Positions 13,201 through 23,849 of a stretch of 64,000 nucleotides of DNA are shown here, in pieces (position 1 is the stretch's first letter; each line of letters opens with the position of its first letter). Both the position numbers and the translations under genes were made by a program. The stretch is from Diphasiastrum complanatum (lineage: Eukaryota; Streptophyta; Lycopodiopsida; Lycopodiales; Lycopodiaceae). The stretch covers positions 16,395,595-16,459,594 of the forward strand of contig CM055094.1 in the NCBI GenBank assembly GCA_029204225.1, in the 5' to 3' direction. The notes beneath the pieces were generated by a model. That model had not been told where the DNA came from. It searched no databases and was given only the letters and a program-made list of their open reading frames with translations.

Positions 13201-13578
13201 ATGGTACACGTACCATATAATCCTGGTTATATCACTCTCTTCTTAGTTAGTTTGGTTTTAGTTAGATTGTTTTGACGGCACTGATCCGTCTTGTTTCCAT
13301 CTTATCTGATGTACTTGTTTGTCTTATACGCCTTTCAGCATGGAAAAGACGTTAATAAAGCACCCCGGGGCCCCATCCACACCACCTTCGAATTGGAGTG
13401 TGGAATTGTGTCGGCATACATTCATCTTCCACGGCAGGGGACCTGGCTGACTTTATCACAGGCAGAGATATATTATTCATCATAGAGACACACGAGAGCC
13501 CAGAGCAAGGACTTCCTTCCTTTTCTGGATATAGATTGGACTCAGTATTCCGACGAGACTAGATCTGCCAGTGGCCAA

Positions 13579-13995
13579 GGTTCAGGTGGGGTCGCGTGTC
13601 TGTACAAAGAGGCTCTTCATTCGAGTATTGACTTCATCCGACATGACGAGCAGGCCCGCTACATATGGACTCGCATTGTGGGTCAGGATATTGGTTTGGA
13701 TAGAGATCATTTCATTGCAGTCTGTTATTTTCCACCAGAGTCCTCGTCTTTTGCGGAGGGTATTGGGTCTCCATATCAGGACCTCTCACCAGATATTATC
13801 ACATTCTCAAAGCAGGGGCATATTCTCCTCACAGGGGACTTTAATGCCCGGACATCTTCGAGACAGACAGAGTTCTTCGACACCTCCGATCAGCTGCGTG
13901 TTCGTGCCCTTGACAGCGATATGCTTGGGGTTACCAGGACCTTCGCGGACAGTTTGGGACCTACTACTTCATATGGTGAGCACGCAGTGAGCTAG
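13579..13995 (+). pseudogene. LINE apurinic-type endonuclease domain (partial)
   Basis: The frame reads GSGGVACLYKEALHSSIDFI, then QARYIWTRIVGQDIGLDRDH, VCYFPPESSSFAEGIG, and HILLTGDFNARTSSRQTEFF. LLTGDFNAR is the catalytic D-x-N motif of LINE endonucleases, which nick the target for priming. The N-terminal WN-C-NGI and ETHE region lies upstream in other frames (13,360-13,560). The frame stops at GEHAVS, and the HSVVDYL and SDF motifs continue in shifted frames to about 14,150. Confidence 0.8.
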
Positions 13996-14744
13996 CCATT
14001 TATAATCGCTTACCCTGCTGGCCACATTCAGACAGCTCTACATGCCATCCTCACAGTGGAGGACATAGTGTCGTTGACTATCTCATGGGGTCACCATACT
14101 TTGTACCCATAGTCTCTGACTTCCACGTTTCTCCCACTTTTTGATCACTCATTTCTCTCCTTCGATATCGGCCACCTCCCACCCACTCATTTATCTACAC
14201 TACCCATGATCACCCAAGCACCCACGTACACATTTGATCCCATTTACATGCCACTGTACCGGCAGTCCATGGCTTCAATTTTACACTCCTTTCCTCATGA
14301 CGGTCCAGTTGACACCCAGGCTGCTTTTCTCACCGCCTCTCTTTACATAGCTGCATCACTAACTCTTCCCACGAAACCCCATTCCCAAAAGACTCGACGC
14401 ACACCTTGACCATTGCATCCTCCTTGGTATGATGCCGAGTGTCGTTCCCTTCACCAGTCAGTTACTTATTCACGTATCCAAGCTCCACATCTGCTTCGAT
14501 CTTCCCGACGCTCCTACCACCGTGTTCTCCGTCGTAAGAAGCATTCCTACGATGATACTGAAGGGAGACGTCTTATTGACCTTCTCTTTAGTTCTTCTTC
14601 GGGCGCTTTTTGGCGTGAGTTCATTCCTTGCTCCCCACCACCCCTCCTGGAGGACCTCCCCATCTGGACTGATTATGCTACTAGCCTGTACACTATCCCT
14701 ACAAACTCAACCATCTCTATATCTCCACGAGTTCTCTCTCTTCA

Positions 14745-15770
14745 CATCTGACATGGTACTTGCAGCCATTAAAAAGATGAAGTCCAACAAGGCCAGAGAT
14801 ATTGAAGACCTTGAATCTGAACTCCTTTCCCTTGACTCAGACTTACTCGCTCCTACTATAGCCACCCTTCTCAATTCCGCAGTTGTTTCCGGTTTCCCTT
14901 CATCTTGGTACACTAACATCATCCACCCCATCCATAAGAATGGTGACCCCATGATTCCGAGTAACTACCGCACCATCATGATCGAGCATGTCCTGGCGAA
15001 GTTATATGGTACTATTCTTCAGTCGGTTGTGAGCTCAGAGGCGGAGAATAGGAGACTACATGCTATGGGTCAAGCAGGTTTCCGAGCTCATTACTCTACC
15101 ACAGATCACATCTTCACATTGCGGGCCTTGATTGAGGAAGCTAAGCACAGGAGAGAGAGGGTTTACTGTTGTTTTGTGGACTTCAGGAAAGCCTTTGATT
15201 CTGTTCCTAGCTCATTGCTTATCCAGAGACTCCGCGACCTCGACTTCTCCACTGACATCGTTCTTGCTATGATGGCACTTTATGAGCGTGTTCTGGGATG
15301 TTTCCGACACAGTAGTGGCATATCCACTCACATTTGGAGCACTATTGGGGTGAAGCAGGGTTGCTCCCTCTCACCAGTCCTCATATTGATGAGTTGGAGA
15401 GGGTCATTACATAGTGTGGTGGTGCTGGTTGCAGGCTTGGGGACATCTTGATCGCTATCCTCCTTTATGTTGATGATGTGGTATTGGTCTCACCTACCAG
15501 AGAGGGTCTACAGCGACAGTTGGATTGTTTACATGAGTTTTGCACTAGATGGGGCCTAGGACTGAACATTGGGAAGACTAAGGTTATGGTCTTCAACACT
15601 TCTCGAATATTCATGCAGCGACAGGAGCTTACTTTGGGTGGACAGGTTCTAGAGGTGGTCCCTTCCTACACATACCTGGGGATCCTTTTCTCAGGTCCTA
15701 CTTTTGGCATGAGACAGGCCGCTATCACTCGACTGGGGAAGGGACATGCCTCCCTATCAGATGCCCAGTA
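14745..15770 (+). pseudogene. LINE reverse transcriptase (frameshifted)
   Basis: Reads FTSDMVLAAIKKMKSNKARD, PSSWYTNIIHPIHKNGDP, NYRTIMIEHVLAKLYG, then RT motif A in YCCFVDFRKAFDSVPS, motif B GVKQGCSLSP and, after a frame change near 15,385, motif C in ILLYVDDVVLV and the KTKVMVFN block. Motif C has YVDD where the sibling copies have YADD. The frame is lost between motif B and C, where a short stretch of the FGLYIDELERVI segment is damaged. It copies LINE RNA at the target nick in the intact family. Confidence 0.85.
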
Positions 15771-15799
15771 TACTATGAGATCAGAGGGCGATATCATTG

Positions 15800-16235
15800 C
15801 CTATTTCGAGACATGCCTACCACTCTACGCTCCCTCATAGCCTATGAGGACCCACGATGTGTCGCTCTGTTGATAAGTGAGATGTCCATATTACGGAGAG
15901 ATTTATACAGGACAACCCAGCATTCTACCTCACAGTCACAGCCACTAATTACTTCATTCTTCACTAGGCGGAGATTGCGTGATTTAGTGCCCGAGGATGA
16001 TGATTCTGACGATGACACGGATGATAGCAGCTCACATGCTCATAGAGATCAGAGACAGTGTACCCCCCACCATCACGCTACTACCAGGATCACTAGGCAC
16101 TCTACGCAGAGACATACTATTACACATGCTCATGTTCACAGACGACGCCGGCAGACTCCAGTGCTCTCTCATGCTACGGCTCGCATTACATCTTTTTACA
16201 GCAGTAGCACATCAGCATCAGCAACATTATAGCAT
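15800..16235 (+). pseudogene. LINE ORF2 C-terminal acidic/basic tail
   Basis: Joined directly to the RT thumb by a deletion. It reads MPTTLRSLIAYEDPRCVALL, then TSFFTRRRLRDLVPEDDDSD followed by more Asp and then Arg/His/Thr-rich sequence. The same SIIAYENPHCVAL..SFFSHRKPR..DDDD pattern occurs in the LINE at 46.5-46.9 kb, so this is a real C-terminal region of the family, not chance. Confidence 0.65.
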
Positions 16236-16406
16236 CATAGCCTTGACATCATGACACCTACAAATGATTATTATGCGCACACACTCTCACATACGTGTGT
16301 ATTTTAGTTCTAGTCTGTACTAGATGTTTTCTTTATTACAGTTTTGGAGACGTTTTACACGCTCCCATGGTTACCACATACTTGACATGTACTTCATTAG
16401 TCTTAT

Positions 16407-17070
<664 letters not shown>

Positions 17071-17428
17071 TGTAATAGATCCTAACACCACAATAGGGCA
17101 AACACTAACTGATCCACCCAACCTTGCCTACTCCCTGATATAGAGTAAGCCCCTCCTAGCCCAGTGTGAGGACTGGTAGCATGCTACTGCCAAGTGTCGG
17201 CCACGTGGCACTGACGTGGCCGACTGCACGTCGGGACCCAACTGGGGGCCCTATCCTGCTGACAGGGTCCCTAGGCTGTGTTAGGCCCGCCATGGCTATG
17301 GACCGTGCTGGGGCACACTACTCACACTGTCTTGCCCTGTTGGTCATGTACGCTGGACACGACCCTGACTGTGGTATCTGACCTATCTGTGTTCTCTAGG
17401 GTTCGGCACTGGTTACGAGCTCGTAACA
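17071..17428 (-). repeat. Gypsy 3' LTR
   Basis: 358 bp, TG...CA on the plus strand, next to the polypurine tract. It contains the dense ACGT-core cluster GGCCACGTGGCACTGACGTG at 17,199-17,218, continuing to about 17,235 (a G-box, a TGACGTGG and a CACGTCGG box), typical bZIP-binding sequences. It differs from the other LTR at CACAATAGG versus CACAGTAGG. Confidence 0.95.
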
Positions 17429-17441
17429 CTCCCTCCCCCTT
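17429..17441 (-). other. Gypsy polypurine tract
   Basis: On the minus strand AAGGGGGAGGGAG abuts the 3' LTR, the usual primer for plus-strand DNA synthesis. Confidence 0.8.
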
Positions 17442-18546
17442 AAGAACCGTCTTGGTCCTCTAAGACAAAGTCTGGAAAAATCTTGCGAAGGACGCTGCCT
17501 CTTTCCCAAGTGGCATTCTCAACAGGCTGATCATTCCACTTAACCAGATATTCTCGGTATAGAGTATGACGAGTCTGCGTCTCTCTACTATCAAGAATCT
17601 CCTCTGGTTCATGTGGAGGTTGTTGAGGATCCAATGGGAGAACTAGAACACTGTCCCCTACCAGATTATCTGATCTGGTTAAGGCTTTTCGTAACTGACT
17701 TACATGAAAAACTGGAAAAACCTTACTGCTGTGTGGGAGTTCTAGTTCATAGGTGACCTCGCCTAGTCTCCTACTGATGGTAAAGGGACCACAATACCTT
17801 GGAGACAACTTAGCACACACTCCTGATTTGAGGGTTTTAGAGTCAACTGGGACTCTCAAGTAGACTCTTTCACCAGTGGAGAACTGCACATCCCGTCTGT
17901 GTGGATCTGCATAATGCCTGGCTCGATCCTGGGATTGTCTAATGCTACGCTTAGCATGTTCTATCATCTGGTTTAGGTCTTCTAAAAAGTTTCTGGCTGC
18001 TTCAACTTTTTCTTGTTTAAACCCTACAGCTGTGGGTGAGCGTGGCTGAAAACCGTACATCAGCATAAATGGGCTGTATCCCGTAGCTGAATGTTTGGTA
18101 CTGTTGTAAGCAAACTCTAATATCGAGAGATACTCCTCCCAATTAGTCTGCTTCTTGCTGACGTATGCACGAAGCATATCCTCCAGCACTTGATTTACCC
18201 TTTCTGTTTGACCGTCCGTCTGTGGATGGTCGGTGGTACTCATATTAAGTTTAGTATGGAGATGATGGAATACTGCCTTCCAAAAATTTCCAGTAAACTT
18301 ACTGTCCCGGTCGCTGACTATGCCGGAAGGTAGACCGTACAATTTAAATAGCCCGTCTACAAACAACCTCGCTAACTCTGGAGCTCTAACGGTTGTTTTG
18401 GTCGGAATAAAATGAGCCAGTTTGGTCAGACGGTCAACTGTGACCCATATAGCGTCATTACCCTTTTGGGTTTTAGGCAGGACTACTATAAAATCCATGG
18501 AGATACTCTCCCATTTACCAGCTGGTATTTCTAAGGGATGCAACAA
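17440..18546 (-). CDS. Gypsy integrase core plus chromodomain (fragment of pol)
   Basis: A 368-codon open frame. Catalytic core: SISMDFIVVLPKTQKGNDAI (first Asp), LPSGIVSDRDSKFTGNFWKA (second Asp), and DHPQTDGQTERVNQVLEDML (the Glu). Then comes the GPY/F-like region RYCGPFTISRRLGEVTYELE and FHVSQLRKAL. The C-terminus, TRHTLYREYLVKWNDQPVEN followed by ATWE, is a chromodomain, which targets integration to marked chromatin. The HHCC zinc finger is lost: the frame upstream reads [19 protein letters not shown] with no Cys or His pair before it. The start codon given is only the first Met after the deletion. Confidence 0.92.
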   Translation of the reverse strand: MLHPLEIPAGKWESISMDFIVVLPKTQKGNDAIWVTVDRLTKLAHFIPTKTTVRAPELARLFVDGLFKLYGLPSGIVSDRDSKFTGNFWKAVFHHLHTKLNMSTTDHPQTDGQTERVNQVLEDMLRAYVSKKQTNWEEYLSILEFAYNSTKHSATGYSPFMLMYGFQPRSPTAVGFKQEKVEAARNFLEDLNQMIEHAKRSIRQSQDRARHYADPHRRDVQFSTGERVYLRVPVDSKTLKSGVCAKLSPRYCGPFTISRRLGEVTYELELPHSSKVFPVFHVSQLRKALTRSDNLVGDSVLVLPLDPQQPPHEPEEILDSRETQTRHTLYREYLVKWNDQPVENATWERGSVLRKIFPDFVLEDQDGS

Positions 18547-18575
18547 CCCTCCTGCCTTTAAACGCTCTGCTTTAT

Positions 18576-20081
18576 TTACTTGAGCAGTCGAAACACCTTT
18601 CTGAGTTGTTTTAGATGCTCCTTCCTCGTTTTGCTGTAGACGAGGATGTCATCTAAAAATACGACTACAAACTTACCCAAGTATGGTCTGAGGACACTGT
18701 TCATCAAGGTCATAAAGGTAGCTGGAGCATTTGTGAGCCCAAATGGCATCACCTTAAACTCATAATGACCGTGACGAGTCCTAAAAGCTGTTTTCGAGAC
18801 ATCTTCCGATTTTATACGGACTTGATGATATCCCGATCTGAGGTCTATTTTGCTGAAAAACTTAGCCCCGTCGAGTTGATCAAACAACTCGTCTGCCCGA
18901 GGCATAGGGTATTTATTCTTAATTGTGACTTTATTGAGGGCTCTGTAATTTACGCAAAGACGCATAGACCCCTCCTTCTTTTTCACCAATAGGACTGGTG
19001 AGGCCCATGGTGAACTACTGGTCTGAATTTGGCCTTTCCCAAGATAGTCTGTTAACTGCCTAGTTATTTCTTCATCCTCTGTTCGGCTGACCCGATACGG
19101 AGGTTTAGAAACAGGTGCTGTACCTGGTACTAGGTTTATTACATGATCTACCTCTCTGCTAGGTGGTAAACCATGTGGCAAATCTTCAGGAAAAACATCT
19201 TTAAATTTAGACAATAAAGTTTCTAATTTACTGATTTTCTGCTGAATAGAACTCGAAATAGAAACTTCAGGAATAAACTGAAAGTCACATAAGAATACCT
19301 GATGGTCTTCGTCTCCGATTAGCTGACAGAGCTCTGAACTGCAGACCATAGGGCCGTTGGGAACATCATGCTCCCCATGCAACTGGATCTCTCGGCCTTT
19401 ATACTGAAAGCTGAGGGTGTTCTCCTGATAGTTTCTGTGGAGGGAAGGTCCTAAACTGTAGAGCCAATCTCTCCCGAGAACAATGTCTGTTCGATCCAGG
19501 TGCATTATCTGAAAGTTTATTTCATCTTGGTACCCCTGAATACCAAGATTTAACTTACTTACCATAGTTTCCCATATTTTTTTATCTTCACCCTTAGCTA
19601 ATGAAACTATGTACCTATGCTGACTAGGTACTTCTGGTAGTTTAAGCTTTTTAACCAGGGTGTGGTTGATGAAATTATGGGTTGCCCCATCATCAACCAT
19701 GACTCTTACTGACTGGTTACCAACTTTCCCATGCATACGTACTAGGTCATGCGGCCCAAAGCTGAAGGGTCTCGCTAGCATTGCAGAGGTCAGCTGGCAA
19801 CAGTGTTCATGATCTTCATGATACACTTTGATCTCGGAAGCTGCCGAGTCACTGGGGAAACATACAGTCTGAACAAGATGAACTTGTTTTTTATCTTTTT
19901 TAGTGAAAGGCCCCTTGGAACACTGTCTGACTGTGTGTCCCTTGCCCATACACACAAAGCACAAACGTTCTTGTTTGGCTTTCTCAAAATCATCTGGTTT
20001 TAAGGGCTGTATGAGTGAAGGGCGTTTCTGAGGAGCTTCACCTTTAAATTTATCTTCTTTCTTTCTTTTTAAAAATTTCTT
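18576..20081 (-). CDS. Gypsy pol fragment: zinc knuckle, protease and reverse transcriptase
   Basis: In frame with gag after its TAA stop. Order: basic linker; CCHC knuckle [14 protein letters not shown] (near 19,955); protease [12 protein letters not shown], where the usual DSGA is DDGA; reverse transcriptase [51 protein letters not shown], and motif [13 protein letters not shown]. It ends abruptly at [15 protein letters not shown] and a stop, where the deletion joins it out of frame to the integrase fragment. The RNase H domain is missing. The first ATG after the stop encodes the M of CFVCMGKGH-like context, so translation probably depended on gag. Confidence 0.92.
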   Translation of the reverse strand, partial: KKFLKRKKEDKFKGEAPQKRPSLIQPLKPDDFEKAKQERLCFVCMGKGHTVRQCSKGPFTKKDKKQVHLVQTVCFPSDSAASEIKVYHEDHEHCCQLTSAMLARPFSFGPHDLVRMHGKVGNQSVRVMVDDGATHNFINHTLVKKLKLPEVPSQHRYIVSLAKGEDKKIWETMVSKLNLGIQGYQDEINFQIMHLDRTDIVLGRDWLYSLGPSLHRNYQENTLSFQYKGREIQLHGEHDVPNGPMVCSSELCQLIGDEDHQVFLCDFQFIPEVSISSSIQQKISKLETLLSKFKDVFPEDLPHGLPPSREVDHVINLVPGTAPVSKPPYRVSRTEDEEITRQLTDYLGKGQIQTSSSPWASPVLLVKKKEGSMRLCVNYRALNKVTIKNKYPMPRADELFDQLDGAKFFSKIDLRSGYHQVRIKSEDVSKTAFRTRHGHYEFKVMPFGLTNAPATFMTLMNSVLRPYLGKFVVVFLDDILVYSKTRKEHLKQLRKVFRLLK

Positions 20082-20993
20082 TTAAAATTGAAAGTCTTTC
20101 TGAGGAAGCTGCTCAGAAAGTGGTTGTTGTCTCGCTCTCTTCCTACCCACTGAATCATCATAGATTTGAGCATATCTGAGAGCTTGCTCAAGGGTAGTAG
20201 GCGAGTTTCTCTGGACCTCTACTTTATATTCATCTTTGAGGCCACGGACAAATCCCCTGATTTTTTGATAGTCATCCATATTTTTAATCTTTAAAATTGC
20301 TTCTCGATACTGCGAGATATATTGGATGAGGGACTTGTCCATTACTGTTCTTTCCCAGGCTTCCCAGGCTCTATCAAGTTCATTCTCTGGTAGAAATTCT
20401 CTTAGGAAAGCTTCTTCAAAAGCTTTCCATGACCGGGGAGTCTGCCCAGTCTCCTGGAGATTTAACCACCACTTATAGGCCATAGGCCCTAAAGAAAGAC
20501 TGGCCTCAATTGCTTGCAAATGGTCAGGGGTCTGTTTAAGAGCATGAATGTTCTTCCATTTGCTGAGGAAGGTTTGTAGAATATCTGCATTTCTATCCTT
20601 CTCTTCCCCATTAAAAGTAGGAGGCTTTAAATCTTTAAAAACACTGGGGTGAGACCGTAAAGTCTCACCCGAAACTGATGGAAGTGGAGAAGGGGATAAC
20701 TGAGAAGGGGAGGGAAGGCTTCCTTTCGCGGAACTCAAAAACAAGTTTTTGAGTTCAGCGAACGAGTCGTCCACACTGGACTTGAAATTGGCTAATGCCA
20801 ACTTCAGTTCATCCACTTCTGTTACCAATTGGAGGAACTGCTCCTTGGTAACCAGTTCGTCGAGTTCTTCGGCGAACTATTCCTGTTCTTCCACTTCCAT
20901 GGGTTCCTTCCCTTTTTTGTAAGCCAAGGCTTCTGTTTCAAGTTCGTCGAAGCCTCTCTCCGGGGGTTGATCAGGTCCCTGAGGAGTGGTCAT
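20082..20993 (-). pseudogene. Gypsy gag with an in-frame TAG
   Basis: The ATG at 20,993 begins MTTPQGPDQPPERGFDELET. A TAG at 20,879-20,877 interrupts after 38 codons (QE-stop-FAEELDELVT), probably from CAG or a similar codon. The rest is a typical retrotransposon gag: helical Glu-rich start, then KDLKPPTFNGEEKDRNADIL, YKWWLNLQE, WKAFEEAFLREFLPENE, ISQYREAILKI. It stops with TAA at 20,084-20,082 (KDFQF), and pol continues in the same frame. Gag forms the particle that packages the element RNA. Confidence 0.88.
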
Positions 20994-21689
20994 CTTCGGA
21001 ACTGAAAGAGAGCTACCTTAACTTCTGAAGGAAAAAAAGTCTAAAAGACTAATTTACAACTGTACAAGGAGGGAAAGAAAACTTAGCTCTTTCTGAGAAC
21101 TGTACTTCCACAGAGAGAATCAAGAAAAGCCCTTTCAGCTCTTCCTCCACTGCTTTCAGATCTGCTGTCCGGAAAAATCAGAGATCAAGGTACCAAGAAA
21201 AAGAAACAAACTTCTGATCGTCTTGGCCCCTTCCCTCGCTGTCTGAGGTGTATACTTTTTGCTCCAAAATTCCCGTTTTAGGACCCAAAACAGTTGCAAA
21301 CTTGTGGTTCCTGCCAAAGACCTTCAGCGCTGGACCTACACCCACGATTCTGTCTCAGATCCGCTCCAAATTCCAGAAAATTTCACTCCACATTCGAAGT
21401 TTCCACCCAATTTGGCAGCGCTGGACCTGCTCCACGTTTTCTATTTAAAATGTGCTCAAAAATCCACAACTGATACATAAAAATCAAGGGTAGATCCCTG
21501 ATTTTTCAGCGCTGAGCTTCTACAAGGGATTGTGCCTCAAACAACTGTAAATTCCCAGCAAATTTCAAGGATTTGAAAGCTGTTCCTACAGCGATTTTCC
21601 TCCTCAATTCTTTTCTGAGAATCTGAGAAATCTTTCCTATCTTCTGATAGCTTTCTCTACTGCTGTCCTGAACTCCCTAGGATGGAGAT
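20994..21689 (-). other. Gypsy untranslated leader
   Basis: Non-coding sequence between the primer site and gag. It is pyrimidine-rich on the plus strand, with repeated CAGCGCTGGACCTAC-like and CAGCGCTG stretches near 21,327, 21,417 and 21,508. I see no ORF of note. Confidence 0.7.
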
Positions 21690-21702
21690 GGCTCTGATAC
21701 CA
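21690..21702 (-). other. Gypsy primer binding site (initiator Met tRNA)
   Basis: On the minus strand TGGTATCAGAGCC lies one base inside the 5' LTR. It is complementary to the 3' end of plant initiator-Met tRNA. Confidence 0.9.
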
Positions 21703-21703
21703 G

Positions 21704-22061
21704 TGTAATAGATCCTAACACCACAGTAGGGCAAACACTAACTGATCCACCCAACCTTGCCTACTCCCTGATATAGAGTAAGCCCCTCCTAGCCCAGTGT
21801 GAGGACTGGTAGCATGCTACTGCCAAGTGTCGGCCACGTGGCACTGACGTGGCCGACTGCACGTCGGGACCCAACTGGGGGCCCTATCCTGCTGACAGGG
21901 TCCCTAGGCTGTGTTAGGCCCGCCATGGCTATGGACCGTGCTGGGGCACACTACTCACACTGTCTTGCCCTGTTGGTCATGTACGCTGGACACGACCCTG
22001 ACTGTGGTATCTGACCTATCTGTGTTCTCTAGGGTTCGGCACTGGTTACGAGCTCGTAACA
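21704..22061 (-). repeat. Gypsy 5' LTR
   Basis: 358 bp, the same length as the other LTR and differing from it at one visible position. It carries the promoter for the element and the same ACGT-core cluster, here at about 21,832-21,868. Confidence 0.95.
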
Positions 22062-22540
22062 CAAAGCCTGGTTGGCTTGCCACACAAGCCTATGTTAGAC
22101 CTACATGGTTTGCCATGTGGCAAACCCTAAGCTTGCAGGACTTGCCACATGGCAGACCTACGTGGCTTTCCACATGGCAGCCTGCAACAGGATTGGCAGA
22201 TAGTAGATCTATGACATGCCTATGTGGCCTGCTACACAAGCCTATGGTAGTCCTGCGTGGCTTACAAAATGGGAAGTACCAACCCTACATGATTATCCAC
22301 GTGGCAGGCCTAAGTGGCTTGCCATGTGGTCGCTAGCGAGCCGCACCTCTCTCTCTAGGTCCACTCAAGCCTACGTGGTAGAGCCTGGTTGGCTTGCCAC
22401 ACAACCCTATGGCAAGCCTATGTGGCAACCTGCAACATGCTTGCATGGCAGACATGAGGCCTATGTCATGCCTATGTGGTCTGCCACGCAAGCCTATGGT
22501 AGGCCTACATGGCTTGCCACATGTTAGCTTTCGAGCCCAG

Positions 22541-22601
<61 letters not shown>

Positions 22602-22707
22602 CCGCTCAAGCCTACATGCCTACGTGGCTTTCCATGTGGCAAGTCCCAAGCTTACATGGTTTTACACGTGGCAAGCCTATGTGTCTTGCCATGTAGCAAC
22701 TTTCGAG

Positions 22708-22714
<7 letters not shown>
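22062..22714 (+). repeat. G-box-rich tandem monomer array, right part
   Basis: Continuation of the array broken by the gypsy element. Monomer starts are seen near 22,359 (GTCCACTCAAGCCTACGTGG) and 22,599 (GGTCCGCTCAAGCCTAC), and monomer ends, TTTCGAGCCC followed by a CT tract, near 22,530-22,598 and 22,700-22,755. Monomers are about 155-500 bp long. Plain ACGTGG and CACGTGG motifs recur. The last monomer leads directly into ORF1 of the next LINE. Confidence 0.75.
22547..22598 (+). repeat. (TC)n microsatellite
   Basis: An almost perfect CT run that closes one monomer and opens the next. Confidence 0.95.
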
Positions 22715-22757
<43 letters not shown>

Positions 22758-22799
22758 CCAACAATGGTGGTGGTCTATAGCGCCCCTCCTCTCTCCTTT

Positions 22800-23801
22800 A
22801 TGCCTCCCAAGAAGTTCGGGGTGGGCACTGGCTGCCCCACCCTCTTCCCGCAATGCTGCATCTCCCCCCATCGCTGTCCCAGCTGGGACAGCACCTCCCT
22901 CGCTGGGACAGCGATGGCTCAATCAACCCTTGCTGTCCCTGCTGCGACAGCGATGGGATCTTCTACTGCTACTACATCTTTAGAGGGGGGAGTCGTCTTA
23001 CCTACCTCAGCTCCTACTCTACCTATCATACCAATGACCCCTCTCTCAGATTTCTTGAACCGACTGTCGACAACAGATTATACCCCTTCCAAATCCGTTG
23101 AAGGCATGTTTGCCTATGAAATTAGCTTTATTCGACAAGAACTTCTTGGACTAAAAGGCAGGATGCGCCATCTTGAAATCGAAAATGGCAAACTTCGTAG
23201 AGATCTCATTGGTTTTCAAAAAAGGGTGGGGCAGCTTGAACAAGAGAATGCGCAACTCAAACCTCAAAAGAATGTTTTGGAGGAGACTTCGAACAAAATA
23301 TCCAGCCTTGAAAAACAAGTGGAAGAAACAAAGGCATGGGCAGCGCTTCTCAAAAATGATGGTAAGGCTGAATCTTCAAGCTCGGTTCAACATGCATTTA
23401 TGAATTCTACATTAGAAAATGTCTTTTCCGAGCAAGAAAGAAGAGCTAAAAAAGCCCTCAATATCCGAGTTAGAGGGATTCTCGACGGGGATAAGCCCAT
23501 TGAGGAGGCAAAAGAGTTGCTTTTAACTAAGCTTGCACACAACACGGATGGTTTTGATATAGCTTGGGGAGGTAAGTTTGACACTAATGTCTTGTTTATC
23601 AAGTTTCGCTCTATGGACTACCGCAACGCAGCTTTACGACTTAGAGCCAAATTAAAAGGGACTTTTATTTTTATGGATGATGACCTTACACACACGCAAT
23701 GGCAAGCCGGGAAACAAATTATTCAAGATGCAAATGCAAGAAATCAGCGGGTGGTTTTCATTGAAGGCAAGCCAAAAAAATTTGATAAGATTTCACAATA
23801 G
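22800..23801 (+). CDS. LINE ORF1 protein, complete
   Basis: 333 codons from ATG at 22,800 (MPPKKFGVG; the frame is open further upstream only through the CT repeat). Residues about 15-90 are Pro/Thr/Ala-rich and low complexity. About 115-195 form a long coiled coil (VEGMFAYEISFIRQELLGLK, LEIENGKLRRDLIGFQKRVG, QLEQENAQLKPQ). About 215-333 form an RRM-like region: RRAKKALNIRVRGILDGDKP, KLAHNTDGFDIAWGGKFDTN, FIKFRSMDYRNAALRLRAKL, then a helical C-terminus AGKQIIQDANARNQRVVF. This is the trimer/RNA-binding layout of LINE ORF1 proteins, which coat LINE RNA. It is the best-preserved ORF1 here. Confidence 0.82.
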   Translation: MPPKKFGVGTGCPTLFPQCCISPHRCPSWDSTSLAGTAMAQSTLAVPAATAMGSSTATTSLEGGVVLPTSAPTLPIIPMTPLSDFLNRLSTTDYTPSKSVEGMFAYEISFIRQELLGLKGRMRHLEIENGKLRRDLIGFQKRVGQLEQENAQLKPQKNVLEETSNKISSLEKQVEETKAWAALLKNDGKAESSSSVQHAFMNSTLENVFSEQERRAKKALNIRVRGILDGDKPIEEAKELLLTKLAHNTDGFDIAWGGKFDTNVLFIKFRSMDYRNAALRLRAKLKGTFIFMDDDLTHTQWQAGKQIIQDANARNQRVVFIEGKPKKFDKISQ

Positions 23802-23849
23802 GGATTCGGGGCTCCCAGGCAAAGGAGCAGTCCGAGTTCCCCTAAGCCT

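Larger units (their letters stand above)
12264..13358 (+). mobile_element. ORF1-only LINE derivative, copy 1
   Basis: The unit starts with a (CT) tract at 12,264-12,324 and a G+C-rich leader, then an ORF1 with ATG at 12,511. After a broken ORF1 it passes directly into a LINE 3' UTR: TTTTGACGGCACTGATCCGT near 13,271, then GTCTTATACGCC, GGAAAAGACGTTAATAAAG ending near 13,358. No ORF2 lies between. The 3' UTR subtype is shared with the units at 30.5-31.9 kb and 47.1-47.9 kb and differs from the tails of ORF2-bearing LINEs. A second LINE starts exactly where the pyrimidine tail should be. Confidence 0.7.
17071..22061 (-). mobile_element. Ty3/gypsy chromovirus, nearly identical LTRs, internally deleted
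   Basis: Two 358-bp LTRs (17,071-17,428 and 21,704-22,061) start TGTAATAGATCC and end CTCGTAACA; I find one difference between them. A 5-bp target duplication CAAAG flanks the element (17,066-17,070 and 22,062-22,066). The element reads on the minus strand: initiator-Met tRNA primer site, leader, gag, protease, reverse transcriptase, integrase with chromodomain, polypurine tract. The RT connection, RNase H and integrase zinc finger are deleted. Its insertion split the G-box monomer array. Near-identical LTRs mean a recent insertion. Confidence 0.95.

Noticed and set aside
17166-17463. Frames repeated identically at 17.2 kb and 21.8 kb
   Set aside because: They are the two LTRs of the gypsy element read on the non-coding strand.
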